Assembly: GCA_020881835.1 (NCBI GenBank)
Contig: CP052876.1
Span: 2,356,001-2,420,000, forward strand
Direction of reading: 5' to 3'
Source of the DNA: Kineosporiaceae bacterium SCSIO 59966
Lineage (GTDB): Bacteria > Actinomycetota > Actinomycetes > Actinomycetales > SCSIO-59966
Length of the DNA stretch: 64,000 nucleotides
Each line of letters starts with the position of its first letter. The stretch's first letter is position 1. Below are positions 1-8,669 of the stretch, one piece after another. The translations under genes were made by a program, and so were the position numbers. The notes under the pieces are model-generated. The model made no database searches. It was not told the DNA's origin and saw only the letters and a list, made by a program, of their open reading frames with translations.

Positions 1-1
1 G

Positions 2-757
2 GTCGTGCTGGAGTCGACCTACGGTGACCGGGAGCACCCGGAGCCGGACCCTGAGGTGCTGGCGGGCGCGATCCGCCGGACGGTGCGGCGCGGCGGGGTG
101 GTGCTCGTCCCGGCGTTCGCGGTGGACCGCACCGAGCTCGTCCTCGCCGAGCTGGAGCGGCTGCGGAGCGCCGGTGAGATCCCCGACGTCCCGGTGGTCG
201 TCGACAGTCCGATGGCGCTGGCGTCGCTGCGGATCTACCGGAAGGCGCTGCGCGAGGGGCACCCCGACGTGCGGCCGGACGCGCGGACGCTGCTCGACCG
301 CAGCGACGTCCGGGAGGCACGCACGGTGGAGGAGTCGATGCGGCTCAACGCCCCGGCGCTGCCGTGCATCATCGTCTCGGCGTCCGGGATGGCGGCCGGC
401 GGCCGCGTCGTCCACCACCTCAAGCACCTGCTGCCGGACCCGCGGAACACGGTGGTGCTGACCGGGTTCCAGGCGCCCGGCACCCGTGGTCGGGACCTGC
501 TCGAGGGGGCCCGGCGGCTGAAGATGCACGGCCGGTACGTCCCGGTGCGCGCCGAGGTGGTGGAGGTGCGGGACTTCTCCTGCCACGCCGACGCCAGCGA
601 GCTCGTCGACTGGGTGCGTGGGGCGCCCCGGCCTCCCGCGGTCGTCTACGTCGTCCACGGGGAACCGGCCGCCTCGGCCGCCCTGGCGGACCGGCTGGAG
701 GACGAGCTCGGCGTGCTCGCCGTCCCGCCGCGGCCCGGCGAAGTGGTCCGGCTGTAG
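2..757 (+). CDS. Beta-CASP metallo-beta-lactamase-fold RNA hydrolase, C-terminal part
   Basis: The window opens inside this gene, so the N-terminal half, with the metal-binding HxHxDH motif, is missing; only about 251 codons remain. Visible family motifs are ESTYGDREH at the very start, VPAFAVDRTE near residue 37, the beta-CASP motif SASGMAAGGRVVHHL near residue 125, the metal-site FSCHADASEL near residue 193 and VHGEPAAS near 219. The family (RNA-specificity MBL, CPSF73/YSH1-like) contains RNA endo- and exonucleases, so a cytosolic RNA-processing role is inferred. It converges on the MgtE-like gene with seven bases between their stops. The family call is firm; the substrate is unknown. Confidence 0.85.
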   Translation, partial: VVLESTYGDREHPEPDPEVLAGAIRRTVRRGGVVLVPAFAVDRTELVLAELERLRSAGEIPDVPVVVDSPMALASLRIYRKALREGHPDVRPDARTLLDRSDVREARTVEESMRLNAPALPCIIVSASGMAAGGRVVHHLKHLLPDPRNTVVLTGFQAPGTRGRDLLEGARRLKMHGRYVPVRAEVVEVRDFSCHADASELVDWVRGAPRPPAVVYVVHGEPAASAALADRLEDELGVLAVPPRPGEVVRL

Positions 758-764
758 CCGGGCC

Positions 765-1805
765 TCAGGTCACGATGAGCACGACGACGCCGAAGTAGAC
801 GAGCAGCGACAGCAGGTCCTGCACGACGGTGGCGAGCGGCCCGCTGCCGAACGCGGGATCCAGGCCGCGGCGGTGCAACAGCCACGGCAGCAGCATGGCG
901 ACGACCGTCGCGATCGAGCAGGCGGCGACGAGGGAGAGGGCGACGGCGACCGCGAGCCGGGCGGAGCCGAGCGCCCACCACACGGCCGGCAGGGCCGCGG
1001 CGGCGACGATCAGGCCGACGAGCAGACCGGTGACCGCCTCGAGCCGGTAGACGCGGCGCAGCGGCATCCCCACGGACAGACCCCGGACGACGAGCGCCTC
1101 GGTCTGGGTGCCGACCGCGTCGGCCATGTACACGACACCCGGGATGAAGAACGCCAGCCGGACGTCGCGGGCGAGCTCGGCCTCGAACCCGCCGACGAGC
1201 CACGCCGCGACCGCGGAGCCGAGCAGGCCGAGCAGCAGCCACGGCAGGCGGTGCCACAACCGGTCCCGCAACGGCTCCTCGGTGGCGTGCCGGGCTCCGG
1301 CGGTCGAGGCCAGGTACCCGCCGAGCCGGGCCAGGTCCTCTTCGTGCTCCACCAGCAGGACGCCGAGCAGCCGGACCGGCGGGACCAGCCCGAGAAAGCG
1401 TCCGTCCTCGTCGCACACGGCCAGCGAGGACTCCCCGTGCCGCACCGCCTTCCACGCGGCGCGCTCCTGGTCGACGTGGACGGCGACGACCGGGGGGTCG
1501 TCGTCCATCAGGTCCACGGCCGTGACGCCGTCCGGCGCGGCCAGGGCCCGCTCGACGGGGACGAGCCCTACCAGACGCGGCCCGGAGCAGACGGCGACGT
1601 CGGCGACGGACGGCCAGGGCCGGGAGGTCAGCAGGGCGCGCAGGTCGGCGGCTGTGTCGGTCGGGGTGCAGACCGGGACGTCGCGCTCGAGGTACATCTC
1701 GATCGCACCGGGTAGGAGGTCGTCGCCGCCGTCCGGCTCCGGGGCTTCACCGGGTTGCCCCGGGTGGTGCGCAGAGGCTGCCGTCACGGGTGGCCACCCT
1801 CCCAC
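765..1805 (-). CDS. MgtE-type divalent cation transporter, CBS pair plus membrane domain
   Basis: From N to C terminus it shows a CBS-domain pair (about residues 40-150), then an MgtE-like membrane domain with about five hydrophobic helices (about residues 180-346). The signature YMADAVGTQTEALVVRGL and the late GLDPAFGSGPLATVVQD loop fit MgtE. The usual MgtE N-terminal helical domain, which closes the pore when magnesium is high, is absent. It should be an inner-membrane Mg2+ or similar cation channel/transporter. The GTG start at 1805 has neither a clear Shine-Dalgarno nor a -10 box; the ATG at 1697 (MYLERDVPV) is a good alternative. A protein with the missing N domain is encoded at 46318-47652. 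Confidence 0.85.
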   Translation of the reverse strand: MGGWPPVTAASAHHPGQPGEAPEPDGGDDLLPGAIEMYLERDVPVCTPTDTAADLRALLTSRPWPSVADVAVCSGPRLVGLVPVERALAAPDGVTAVDLMDDDPPVVAVHVDQERAAWKAVRHGESSLAVCDEDGRFLGLVPPVRLLGVLLVEHEEDLARLGGYLASTAGARHATEEPLRDRLWHRLPWLLLGLLGSAVAAWLVGGFEAELARDVRLAFFIPGVVYMADAVGTQTEALVVRGLSVGMPLRRVYRLEAVTGLLVGLIVAAAALPAVWWALGSARLAVAVALSLVAACSIATVVAMLLPWLLHRRGLDPAFGSGPLATVVQDLLSLLVYFGVVVLIVT

Positions 1806-1915
1806 GCGGACGCCGGCAGGGTCGACGGGAGCAAGTGAACCGTGCGACAGGTGACGTCAGACCCTGGCGGCCCGGCCGTCGGGCGCGTACCCCGGAAGCG
1901 AGGAGAGGAGCCGAG

Positions 1916-2350
1916 ATGGCTGACAACGGACGCCGGATCGTCGTGGGGATCGACGGGTCGCCGCGCAGTCGAGAGGCACTGCGCTGGGCGGTGGACCAGG
2001 CCCGCCGGACCGGGGCTCAGGTGCGGGCAGTGGCGGCGTGGGACGTGTCGCCGTTCGTCTACCTCGCCCCGACCGCGACCGAGGAGACCTACGAGCAGGC
2101 CGCCGAGACGGTCCTCAACGAGGTGGTCGAGTCGGTGCTCGACGAGGAGGACGACGTCCCCATCGAGCGGGTGATGGTTCAGGGCCGGCCGGGACCGGCG
2201 GTTGCCAAGGCCGCCCGAGGGGCGGAGCTGCTCGTCATCGGCAGCCACGGCCACGGTGAGATCCCCGGGATGCACCTGGGGTCCACCGCGGGCTACTGCG
2301 TGCACCATGCGCCCTGCCCGGTGCTGGTGATCCGCCATGACGACGCGTGA
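1916..2350 (+). CDS. Universal stress protein (UspA family)
   Basis: This is a single-domain, 144-residue UspA protein. It begins RRIVVGIDGSPRSREALRWA and ends with the nucleotide-binding pattern G-2x-G-9x-G-S (GSHGHGE through LGST, about residues 111-127), so ATP-binding type is expected. The ATG at 1916 is chosen because a strong purine-rich AGGAGAGGAG lies just upstream; a longer GTG-started frame from 1790 has no such signal. The role is general stress adaptation in the cytosol; the exact function is unknown. The next small reading frame overlaps its 3' end by 14 bases. Confidence 0.9.
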   Translation: MADNGRRIVVGIDGSPRSREALRWAVDQARRTGAQVRAVAAWDVSPFVYLAPTATEETYEQAAETVLNEVVESVLDEEDDVPIERVMVQGRPGPAVAKAARGAELLVIGSHGHGEIPGMHLGSTAGYCVHHAPCPVLVIRHDDA

Positions 2351-2573
2351 CACCAGGACGCTGGGACGAGGGCGCCGGGCCGCTGGCGTGGTGGCCGGTG
2401 CGGTCGTCGGGCTGCTCGCCGGCTGGGCGCTCTACGCCCTCGGCAGTCCGGTGCTGGAGCGCAGCAGCGGAGTAGTGCGGGAGCTGCAGGGAGCACTGTG
2501 GAACGCGGTACCCGCGCTGACGGTCGTCGGCGCGGCGGTCGGGTGGGAGCTGGCGAGGCGACACCACCGGTGA
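2337..2573 (+). CDS. Small two-helix membrane protein, hypothetical
   Basis: A 78-residue frame whose ATG overlaps the end of the universal stress gene by 14 bases, which suggests translational coupling. It has an Arg-rich N terminus, a hydrophobic helix (AGVVAGAVVGLLAGWALYAL, about residues 15-34) and a second hydrophobic stretch (VPALTVVGAAVGWEL, about 58-72), ending in a basic tail. I recognise no family. Support is the hydrophobic layout and the tight coupling; it could be a chance frame in GC-rich DNA. Confidence 0.4.
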   Translation: MTTRDTRTLGRGRRAAGVVAGAVVGLLAGWALYALGSPVLERSSGVVRELQGALWNAVPALTVVGAAVGWELARRHHR

Positions 2574-2874
2574 CGAACGGCCACGGGGCCGCCCAGCCGC
2601 CAGGCGGCGCGATGACACGGCGCGGCGTCATCGAAGCAGGTTCTCGAGCACACGGTGGCCAGCCGACCGCTCCCTTACCTCGAGCGACTCGGCGAGGTCC
2701 ACGGCGATGACGGCGGTCGGCATCGTGGTCCGACCGAGCACGTCGGCCGATGGACCTAATCTGTCCAGCAGTAGGTGGTTCCCAGATGCCTGCCGAAACG
2801 CAGGAAGGTAGCTCTCCGCGTTCACGGATCGCTACCTTCCTGTGTACATGACCTGTTCTTTCAGGTCACAGGGG
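2574..2874. other. Non-coding 3' flank of ssrA with two hairpins
   Basis: This 301-base stretch has no convincing gene. A 65-codon minus frame (2628-2825) has neither a ribosome site nor a recognisable domain. Two perfect inverted repeats sit next to the tmRNA 3' end: TGACCTG/CAGGTCA at 2849-2868 with a 6-base loop, and CAGGAAGGTAGC/GCTACCTTCCTG at 2801-2842 with an 18-base loop. Bacterial tmRNA 3' ends are common integration targets, so this may be an old insertion scar, but no integrase or direct repeat of the ssrA end is visible. Confidence 0.5.
2801..2868 (-). terminator. Probable ssrA terminator hairpins
   Basis: Two successive stem-loops lie directly downstream of the tmRNA 3' end on the minus strand: a 7-bp stem at 2849-2868 and a perfect 12-bp stem at 2801-2842. 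Neither is followed by a good U-tract, as is common for actinobacterial terminators. Function is inferred from position. Confidence 0.45.
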
Positions 2875-3240
2875 TGGAGGTGGCGGGAATCGAACCCGCG
2901 TCCGTCGTCGTACCCCCAGGGATTCTCCGGGTGCAGCCTGTGTTGCGGTCTGCTCGGCCCCAGCGATCCCACAGGCGAGTTCGCTGCCGGGCCCAGTCGT
3001 CTAGGTGTCCCCGTAGCCCCGACGACGAAGGCTACGAGCAGTGGCTCTCTAGTCGATGCCAGCTACCGGGCCGAGAGCACTCCCGGGCTGACAGACCTCA
3101 ACGCTCGCTCAGGCGGCGAGGGCGAGGTCGGTGCGCTTGGAATCGGCACCTATGGTTTACGGCGAGCGTTTACGAGATGACGCCGTCTTCTCGACCCGCT
3201 TCCCCTGGTTCGACATCCGACGTCGAAACCTGTCACCCCC
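2875..3240 (-). ncRNA. ssrA: tmRNA (transfer-messenger RNA)
   Basis: tmRNA rescues stalled ribosomes together with SmpB. On the minus strand the 5' end reads GGGGGTGACAGGTTTCGACG, the conserved tmRNA start. The 3' end carries a tRNA-like T arm (GCGGGTTCGATTCCCGC) followed by CACCTCC, which pairs with 5' GGGGGTG to form a 7-bp acceptor stem with one G-U pair. The discriminator is A and the next bases are CCC, so the CCA end seems not to be encoded. The internal reading frame encodes ADSKRTDLALAA. smpB lies 132 bases upstream on the same strand, an unusually close pairing of partner genes. Confidence 0.95.
3109..3147 (-). other. tmRNA proteolysis tag frame, ADSKRTDLALAA
   Basis: Twelve codons from GCC at 3147 to a TGA at 3109-3111 encode ADSKRTDLALAA, preceded on the RNA by ACCATAGGT before the resume codon. 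The closing ALAA is the usual signal for ClpXP-type proteases. The sequence resembles known actinobacterial tags of the ADSKRT-FALAA kind, here with Leu in place of Phe. Confidence 0.9.
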
Positions 3241-3372
3241 CTGTTGAGTTGTCCTGCCGCGCCGGCGTCCAAGGATCCCGACGACACGGCAGGTTACTCC
3301 CCTCAACGGACCGGGCGCACCCGGCATTCCAGCCGTCGCCCAGCCGCACCTGACCGCCTCGAGGCGGCGGGT

Positions 3373-3855
3373 TCACTCGCCCATCTTGGCGCGCAGCGAC
3401 ATCGCCCGCTGGGCCTCGCGCGCGTCCTGCCTGGCGCGCAGCGTCTGCCGCTTGTCGTACTCCTTCTTGCCCTTGGCCAGCGCGATCTCGACCTTGGCCC
3501 GGCCGTCCTTGAAGTACAGCTGCAGCGGCACGAGCGTGTAGCCGGTCTCGCGGCTCTTGCCGGCGAGCTTGTCGATCTCGACGCGGTGCAGGAGCAGCTT
3601 GCGCTTGCGCCGCGGCGCGTGGTTCGTCCACGTGCCCTGGGAGTACTCCGGGATGTAGACGTTCTCCAGCCACACCTCGCCGCCGTCGATGGAGGCGAAC
3701 CCGTCGACGAGCGAGGCGCGGCCGGCGCGCAGGGCCTTGACCTCGGTACCGGTCAGCACGAGGCCGGCCTCGTAGGTGTCGACGACGAGGTAGTCGTGGC
3801 GGGCCTTGCGGTTGGTCGCGACGACCTTGCGGTCCTCCGGCGACTTCTTCGGCAC
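3373..3855 (-). CDS. smpB: SsrA-binding protein SmpB
   Basis: A full-length, 160-residue SmpB, the partner that delivers tmRNA to stalled ribosomes. Family hallmarks include [18 protein letters not shown], the [14 protein letters not shown] strand pair (about residues 36-49), AYIPEY-like [10 protein letters not shown], and a C-terminal tail rich in basic residues ([14 protein letters not shown]) that inserts into the decoding centre. It starts at GTG 3855, preceded by GGAGAGGAGGG about six bases upstream. It lies between ssrA and the M23 peptidase gene in the ftsEX strand group. Identification is certain. Confidence 0.97.
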   Translation of the reverse strand: MPKKSPEDRKVVATNRKARHDYLVVDTYEAGLVLTGTEVKALRAGRASLVDGFASIDGGEVWLENVYIPEYSQGTWTNHAPRRKRKLLLHRVEIDKLAGKSRETGYTLVPLQLYFKDGRAKVEIALAKGKKEYDKRQTLRARQDAREAQRAMSLRAKMGE

Positions 3856-3931
3856 GGCTGCCCTCCTCTCCTCGTCGTCCGGCGACGTCCGTGCAGGAGC
3901 AACGGACCGGTCGGCGAGTCTATGCCGGGGG

Positions 3932-5314
3932 CTACAGCCAGTTCATCGGGTTCTGGGTCGACCCGTTGACGTACACCTCGAAGTGGAGGTGGCAGCCGGT
4001 GGACGTGCCGGTCGTCCCGACGTACCCGATCACCTGGCCGCGCGAGACGCTGCCACCCCGGACGGCGTAACCGGACAGGTGGTTGTAGGACGACGCGACG
4101 CCCTGCCCGCGCAGGGTGCCGTGGTGGACGACGATCTGGTTGCCGTAGCCGCCGTTCACCCCGGCCCGGATCACCGTCCCGTCGGCGGCGGCGCGCACCG
4201 GGGTGCCGCAGGAGGCGGCGAAGTCGGTGCCGGCGTGCAGCCGGCGGGTGTTGTAGATCGGGTGGATCCGGTAGCCGTAGTGCGAGCTGATCCGGGCGTT
4301 CACCGGCCAGGACAACCCGTCGGCTGCCGGGGCGGGCTCGGGTGCCGGAGCGGGGGCGCGCTCGGCGCTGCGGCCGCGCGAGCGGGCGCGGTCCTCGGCG
4401 ACCTCCCGCTCGCGGGCCTCCTGGGCACGGCGCTCGGCCTCGCGCTGCCTGCGCTCCTCCTCCTGCCGCCGGCGCTCCTCCTCCTGGCGGCGGCGCTCCT
4501 CCTCGATCCGGCGGATCTCGGCCTCGAGGGCGGCCCGGTCCGCCTCGGCCTGGTCGAGGCGCTGCATCTCGCTCTCACGGCGGGCCTCGATGACGGCGAC
4601 CGCCTCGGCCTGCTCGGCCTTGAGCGCCTCGATCTCGGCCTTGCGGTCGGCGGCGTCCGACTCGGCCTGCCGGGCGGCCGCCAGGTTGGCCGCGGCCTCG
4701 GCCTTGAGCCGCTCGATCTCGTCCTGGACGGCGGCCAACCGGGCCTCGGAGTGGGCGCGCAGCGCCTGCTGCTCGTTGAGCCGGGCCAGCGCGCCGTTCT
4801 GGGTGCGCAGGGCGGTGTCGACGAGCACGTAGCGGTCGGCGAAGTCGGTCGGGCTCTGCGCGTCCAGGACGAGGGCGAGGGTGGGGTTGATGGTCCCGCC
4901 CCGGTAGGCCTGGGCGGCGATCTGACCGAGGGCGGTGCGCGCGGCGGCCACCTCGGCCTCGCCGTCCGCGATCGCCTCGACGGCCTTGACCTCGGACTCG
5001 GTGGCTGCGGCCAGCCGGCCGGCCAGCTCGACGTCCTTGGCCTTCGCCTCGGCGGCGGCCGCCTGGGCCTGCTCGAGCTCGGCCTGGGCCACGGGGAGGC
5101 GCTGCTCGGTCTTCTGCAGGGCCACGGCGGCGGCGCGCAGCTCCGCAGAGCTCTCCTCCAGGGCGTGCTCGAGGTCCTCGATGTCCTGCTCGACCTGCTG
5201 CTTACGCTCCCACGGGTCCGCCGCCTGGGCGGCGGGGGTGACGACCAGGAGGCCCGCGGCCAGCGCCGCGGTGAGGGTCGCCCCCGCCAGGCGTGCTGGA
5301 CGAGGTCGTCTCAT
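3932..5314 (-). CDS. Secreted coiled-coil M23 peptidase (EnvC/RipC-like)
   Basis: A 460-residue exported protein. A signal peptide ([11 protein letters not shown] then a hydrophobic stretch to about AAQA, residue 32) is followed by a long Ala/Glu/Arg-rich coiled coil (about residues 35-310, including a run of EERRRQ repeats). A C-terminal LytM/M23 domain (about 345-460) has the zinc motifs HAGTDFA and CHLHFE. Such proteins cut peptidoglycan peptides and are activated by FtsEX. Its place directly downstream of ftsX, 49 bases away, strongly supports that partnership. ATG 5314 has AAGGAG about eight bases upstream; the frame further upstream is a shadow of ftsX. Confidence 0.9.
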   Translation of the reverse strand: MRRPRPARLAGATLTAALAAGLLVVTPAAQAADPWERKQQVEQDIEDLEHALEESSAELRAAAVALQKTEQRLPVAQAELEQAQAAAAEAKAKDVELAGRLAAATESEVKAVEAIADGEAEVAAARTALGQIAAQAYRGGTINPTLALVLDAQSPTDFADRYVLVDTALRTQNGALARLNEQQALRAHSEARLAAVQDEIERLKAEAAANLAAARQAESDAADRKAEIEALKAEQAEAVAVIEARRESEMQRLDQAEADRAALEAEIRRIEEERRRQEEERRRQEEERRQREAERRAQEAREREVAEDRARSRGRSAERAPAPAPEPAPAADGLSWPVNARISSHYGYRIHPIYNTRRLHAGTDFAASCGTPVRAAADGTVIRAGVNGGYGNQIVVHHGTLRGQGVASSYNHLSGYAVRGGSVSRGQVIGYVGTTGTSTGCHLHFEVYVNGSTQNPMNWL

Positions 5315-5363
5315 CGGGTCGTGCTCCTTGTCCGTCTCCGGGGCATGCCGCAGGTGTGGCGAT

Positions 5364-6275
5364 CTACACCTTGAGGTATCGACCCAGCGTGACGACGGAG
5401 GACACGCCCGCGAGCAGGATTCCGATGAGGAACAGGGCGGGGGCGACGAGGAGCACCTCACTGGTGCCGATGTAGTTGAACAGCGGCAGGTTCTCGGTGA
5501 GCCAGCCCTCGACGCCGTAGCGCACCGCGGCCCACAGCCCGGCCGTCGCCAGCGCGGCGCCGACCGTCGCCGCGAGGACACCCTCGAGGACGAACGGCGT
5601 CTGGATGAGCAACTTCGAGGCACCGACCAGGCGCATGATCCCGGTCTCTCGGCGGCGGCTGAACGCGGACAGCCGGATCGTCGTGGCGATGAGCAAGGCG
5701 GCGGCGACGATCATGACGGCGGCGAAGATGCCGGAGACGAGAGTGAAGGCGTTGAGGACGGCGAAGAACTGGTCGAGCAGCCGCCGCTGGTCCTGCACCT
5801 CCTCGACTCCGGGGTAGCCGGTGAAGTACTCGGCGACCACCTGGTACTCCTCGGGGTCGACGAGCTTGACCCGGTAGGAGTCCGGCATCTGGTCCTCGGT
5901 GACGTTGTCGACGATGGAGGAGTCGGAGAACTGCTCGCGGAACCGTTCGTACGCCTCGGCCTTGGACTCGTAGTAGTAGACGTCGACGTACGGGTCGAGC
6001 GGGCCCTCGAGGGCGGCGACGATGGAGTCGCGCTGGGCCTGGGTCACCTCGCCCTCGGCGCAGGTGGGGGCCTCGCTGTTCTCCACGCACAGGAAGATGG
6101 ACACCTGGACCCGGTCGTACCAGTAGTCCTTCATCGTGCCGATCTGCATCTGCAGCAGGGCGCCGGCGCCGACGAAGGTCAGCGACACGAAGGTCACGAG
6201 GACGACGGAGATCGTCATCGCGAGGTTGCGGCGCAGGCCGACGAGGATCTCGCTGAGGATGAACTGGAGTCGCAT
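5364..6275 (-). CDS. ftsX: Cell-division ABC transporter permease FtsX
   Basis: A 303-residue FtsX with the expected layout: a first membrane helix near residues 20-42, an extracellular domain of about 130 residues, then three helices in the C-terminal half (near 185-205, 235-260 and 270-292). The sequence starts MRLQFILSEILVGLRRNL, typical of the family. The extracellular domain has two Cys (CVENSEAPTC) that could form a disulfide. FtsX is thought to pass FtsE ATPase conformational change to a periplasmic wall hydrolase. ftsE ends 18 bases upstream and the M23 peptidase gene follows, giving a three-gene operon. Confidence 0.95.
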   Translation of the reverse strand: MRLQFILSEILVGLRRNLAMTISVVLVTFVSLTFVGAGALLQMQIGTMKDYWYDRVQVSIFLCVENSEAPTCAEGEVTQAQRDSIVAALEGPLDPYVDVYYYESKAEAYERFREQFSDSSIVDNVTEDQMPDSYRVKLVDPEEYQVVAEYFTGYPGVEEVQDQRRLLDQFFAVLNAFTLVSGIFAAVMIVAAALLIATTIRLSAFSRRRETGIMRLVGASKLLIQTPFVLEGVLAATVGAALATAGLWAAVRYGVEGWLTENLPLFNYIGTSEVLLVAPALFLIGILLAGVSSVVTLGRYLKV

Positions 6276-6293
6276 GGCGGGTGAGGTCCTGGG

Positions 6294-6983
6294 TCAGCGG
6301 GAGTAGCCGTAGACGCCGCGGGACTGGTCACGGACCACCGCGCCGTCGTCCAGCTCGACGACGCGCTTGCGCATCGAGTCGACGATCTCGTCGTCGTGGG
6401 TGGCCATGACGACGGTGGTGCCGTGGCGGTTGATCCGGTCGAGCAGGCGCATGATCCCCACGGACGTCGTGGGGTCCAGGTTCCCGGTCGGCTCGTCGGC
6501 GAGCAGGATGGCGGGGCGGTTGACGAATGCCCGGGCGATGGCGACGCGCTGCTGCTCACCGCCGGACAGCTCGTGCGGCAGGCGGCGCTCCTTGCCGGCC
6601 AGGCCGACGAGCTCGAGGGTCTCCGGGACGGTCTGGGCGATGTGGTGGCGGGACTTGCCGATCACCTGGAGCGCGAAGGCGACGTTCTCGTAGACCGTCT
6701 TGTTCGGCAGCAGCCGGAAGTCCTGGAACACGACGCCGATCTGGCGCCGCAGCTGCGGAACCTTCCACGAGGAGAGCTTCGCGACGTTCTTGCCGGCAAC
6801 CCAGACGGTGCCGCGGGTGGCCTCCTCCTCCTTGAGCACGAGACGCAGGAAGGTGGACTTGCCCGAGCCGGAGGCCCCGACGAGAAAGACGAACTCGCCG
6901 CGCTCGATGTCCAGGGTCACGTCGTCCAGGGCCGGCCGCGACGTGCGGTCGTAGATCTTGGAGACGTGCTCGAACCGGATCAC
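6294..6983 (-). CDS. ftsE: Cell-division ATP-binding protein FtsE
   Basis: A 229-residue ABC ATPase. Walker A is GASGSGKST (about residues 36-44), the Q loop is VFQDFRLL, the signature is LSGGEQQR (about 139-146) and Walker B is [12 protein letters not shown] (about 158-169). It begins [11 protein letters not shown] with a GTG at 6983. A TAGACT hexamer stands seven bases before that codon, so the operon message may be leaderless. It powers FtsX at the division site. Identification is secure from family motifs and its partner gene. Confidence 0.95.
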   Translation of the reverse strand: MIRFEHVSKIYDRTSRPALDDVTLDIERGEFVFLVGASGSGKSTFLRLVLKEEEATRGTVWVAGKNVAKLSSWKVPQLRRQIGVVFQDFRLLPNKTVYENVAFALQVIGKSRHHIAQTVPETLELVGLAGKERRLPHELSGGEQQRVAIARAFVNRPAILLADEPTGNLDPTTSVGIMRLLDRINRHGTTVVMATHDDEIVDSMRKRVVELDDGAVVRDQSRGVYGYSR

Positions 6984-6990
6984 TGGCCGG

Positions 6991-6996
6991 AGTCTA
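6991..6996 (-). promoter_or_regulatory. -10 box of ftsE, leaderless type
   Basis: TAGACT on the minus strand ends seven bases before the GTG of ftsE, so transcription should begin at or beside the start codon. No clear -35 is seen. Confidence 0.5.
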
Positions 6997-7077
6997 CGGG
7001 CGGATCACGACGAGACCCCGGCGGCCCGACACTCGCGTGTCGGGCCCCCGGGGCCACCACCGGTGAGTGGTCTGCCG

Positions 7078-8385
7078 TCAGGCGCGGCGGCGCCGTCCGA
7101 TCAGGCTGCTGCCGATAATCCCTGCTGCGCCGGCTGTGATGAGCCCGAGCGCGAGAGCGAGAAGCCCGGTCTGCTCCGGGCCGGTCCGCGGAAGCTGCTC
7201 GCCCGGCACGGACGCGCCGGACTGGACGGCCGGGATCTTCGTGCCGAGCACGGCAGTCTCCGACTGCTCCTGCTCGACAGTTTGCTCCTGCTCGACAGCC
7301 TGCTCCTCCTCGGCGGACTGCTCCTCCTCCGGGGACACCGGCGCGTCGTCCTCCGCGGGCTGCCCACCATCTTCGCCGGGGGCGACGGCGATGCAGTTGC
7401 GCATGCCCGAGAACTCGTAGACCTCCTTGTCGCCGGCGCTGACGACGATGCTGACTGGCTTATCCTCCTCGGCCGCGAAGATCTCTGTCTTCTTGGCCTT
7501 GGCCGGGACCTCGACGGACTTCGTCACGCCGTTCACTGAGACGACGAAGCTGATGCCGGCATTGACGGCCGATCCCTCGTTCGACAGGTCGACCCGCACG
7601 CCGTCGTCAACGCAGATGTCGGCCGCCGCTGCCGCGTTGGTGATGGCATTCGGGTTCGGCTCCGGGACGTCGCAGTCCTGCACGGTGACGGTGTCCGTGT
7701 CCACCACGGTGTTCCCGTCCACGAGCTCCACCGTGTACTCACCAGCCGCCACGTCAGAGAAGCTCACCGCCCCATCGGCCGGCACGGACTGCGAGGCGAC
7801 CGTGGAACCACCCTGCACCAGCCGCACCACCAGACCAGTCGCACTGTCGGCGTCCACCACCACCGACACCGACGCATCCTCAGCAACACACTGAGCGCTC
7901 ACCGACGTCACCACCGGCACCGGGGTGGGGGCCGAGTCCGGTTCGTAGCAGCGAATCACGTGCGAGATGCCGTGAAACCCTGTGTCGTCCGCCTTGGCGA
8001 CCGAGGCGTAAGAATTACCGGCGCTGGGCGCGGCCTCATTGTCGCCGTAGATCACCCGATCGTTGCTCGCTTTGATAACGAGCAAGCTCCACACCTGTCC
8101 CGTTGGCGGTTCAGGGAGCACGTACTTGACTAGCTCCCCCTCCTTCAAGTCGCCCTCGGACTGGTACTTGAGTTGCTCCGTCTTGAGCGGCTCCCCTTCA
8201 ATCTTCTTGCACGTCCAGCCCTCCTCCTGCCAAGAGGAAGCGTTATTCAAATTTTCCTCGTCCGCGGCGGCGGGCCCAGCGAGGCCGACGAGGCCGGCGA
8301 GCATGAGGCTCAGGGCCGTCAGGACGCTGGCGAGGGCCCGGCCGCCGGTCTCACGGCGGTGGCGCGCTCGGTTCGTTCGGGTCAT
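7078..8385 (-). CDS. Probable LPXTG cell-wall-anchored surface protein
   Basis: A 435-residue exported protein with a twin-basic N terminus and a hydrophobic signal ending near AAADEENL (about residue 42). A unique region with paired Cys follows, then Ig-like/prealbumin-like repeats (VVVDADSATG and GEYTVELVDGN), a Glu/Gln-rich stalk (EEEQSAEEEQAVEQEQ and relatives), LPRTG near residue 395, a membrane helix and the basic tail GRRRRA. That C-terminal order is the classic sortase signal. No sortase gene is in the window. The N-terminal third has visibly lower GC and more A/T-ending codons than its neighbours, suggesting transfer. ATG 8385 follows GAGGGAGA. Ligand unknown. Confidence 0.8.
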   Translation of the reverse strand: MTRTNRARHRRETGGRALASVLTALSLMLAGLVGLAGPAAADEENLNNASSWQEEGWTCKKIEGEPLKTEQLKYQSEGDLKEGELVKYVLPEPPTGQVWSLLVIKASNDRVIYGDNEAAPSAGNSYASVAKADDTGFHGISHVIRCYEPDSAPTPVPVVTSVSAQCVAEDASVSVVVDADSATGLVVRLVQGGSTVASQSVPADGAVSFSDVAAGEYTVELVDGNTVVDTDTVTVQDCDVPEPNPNAITNAAAAADICVDDGVRVDLSNEGSAVNAGISFVVSVNGVTKSVEVPAKAKKTEIFAAEEDKPVSIVVSAGDKEVYEFSGMRNCIAVAPGEDGGQPAEDDAPVSPEEEQSAEEEQAVEQEQTVEQEQSETAVLGTKIPAVQSGASVPGEQLPRTGPEQTGLLALALGLITAGAAGIIGSSLIGRRRRA

Positions 8386-8669
8386 CGACCTGTCTCCCTC
8401 TCGGACGTGCACGAGATGGGGCCGGTCTCACCACTCACTCCCCGCGACGGCGGCTCTGCTCAGGCCAGAGCCATGGTGACCGTCAGTCGCCGCGGATCAC
8501 AGTTCCCCGGTGCGTCGTCAAGCGCGACTACGCAGGGTCAGCATGGACTGCTTACGCGCAGCACACAACCGTCGTCCACACCGAGCAGCCCGTATCGTCC
8601 GTCTTTGTCCGATTACAGGCCAAAATTCACCCGAACGGATGACCCCGGCCGGCGACCCAATCGCCGACG
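8386..8669. other. Intergenic region upstream of the LPXTG gene
   Basis: This 284-base stretch separates the surface-protein gene from the end of prfB. It is less GC-rich than the surrounding DNA, especially about 8500-8640, and probably holds the surface-protein promoter. I see no supported gene, RNA or hairpin in it. Confidence 0.5.

Noticed and set aside
2628-2825. 65-codon minus-strand gene beside ssrA
   Set aside because: There is no ribosome site or family, and its start lies in a hairpin; treated as non-coding.
2876-2905. Separate tRNA gene at the T-arm-like sequence
   Set aside because: The T arm and acceptor belong to the tmRNA; there is no anticodon or D arm at tRNA distance.
3932-5623. 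Longer start for the M23 peptidase
   Set aside because: The upstream part runs through ftsX in another frame; the signal peptide and AAGGAG fix ATG 5314.
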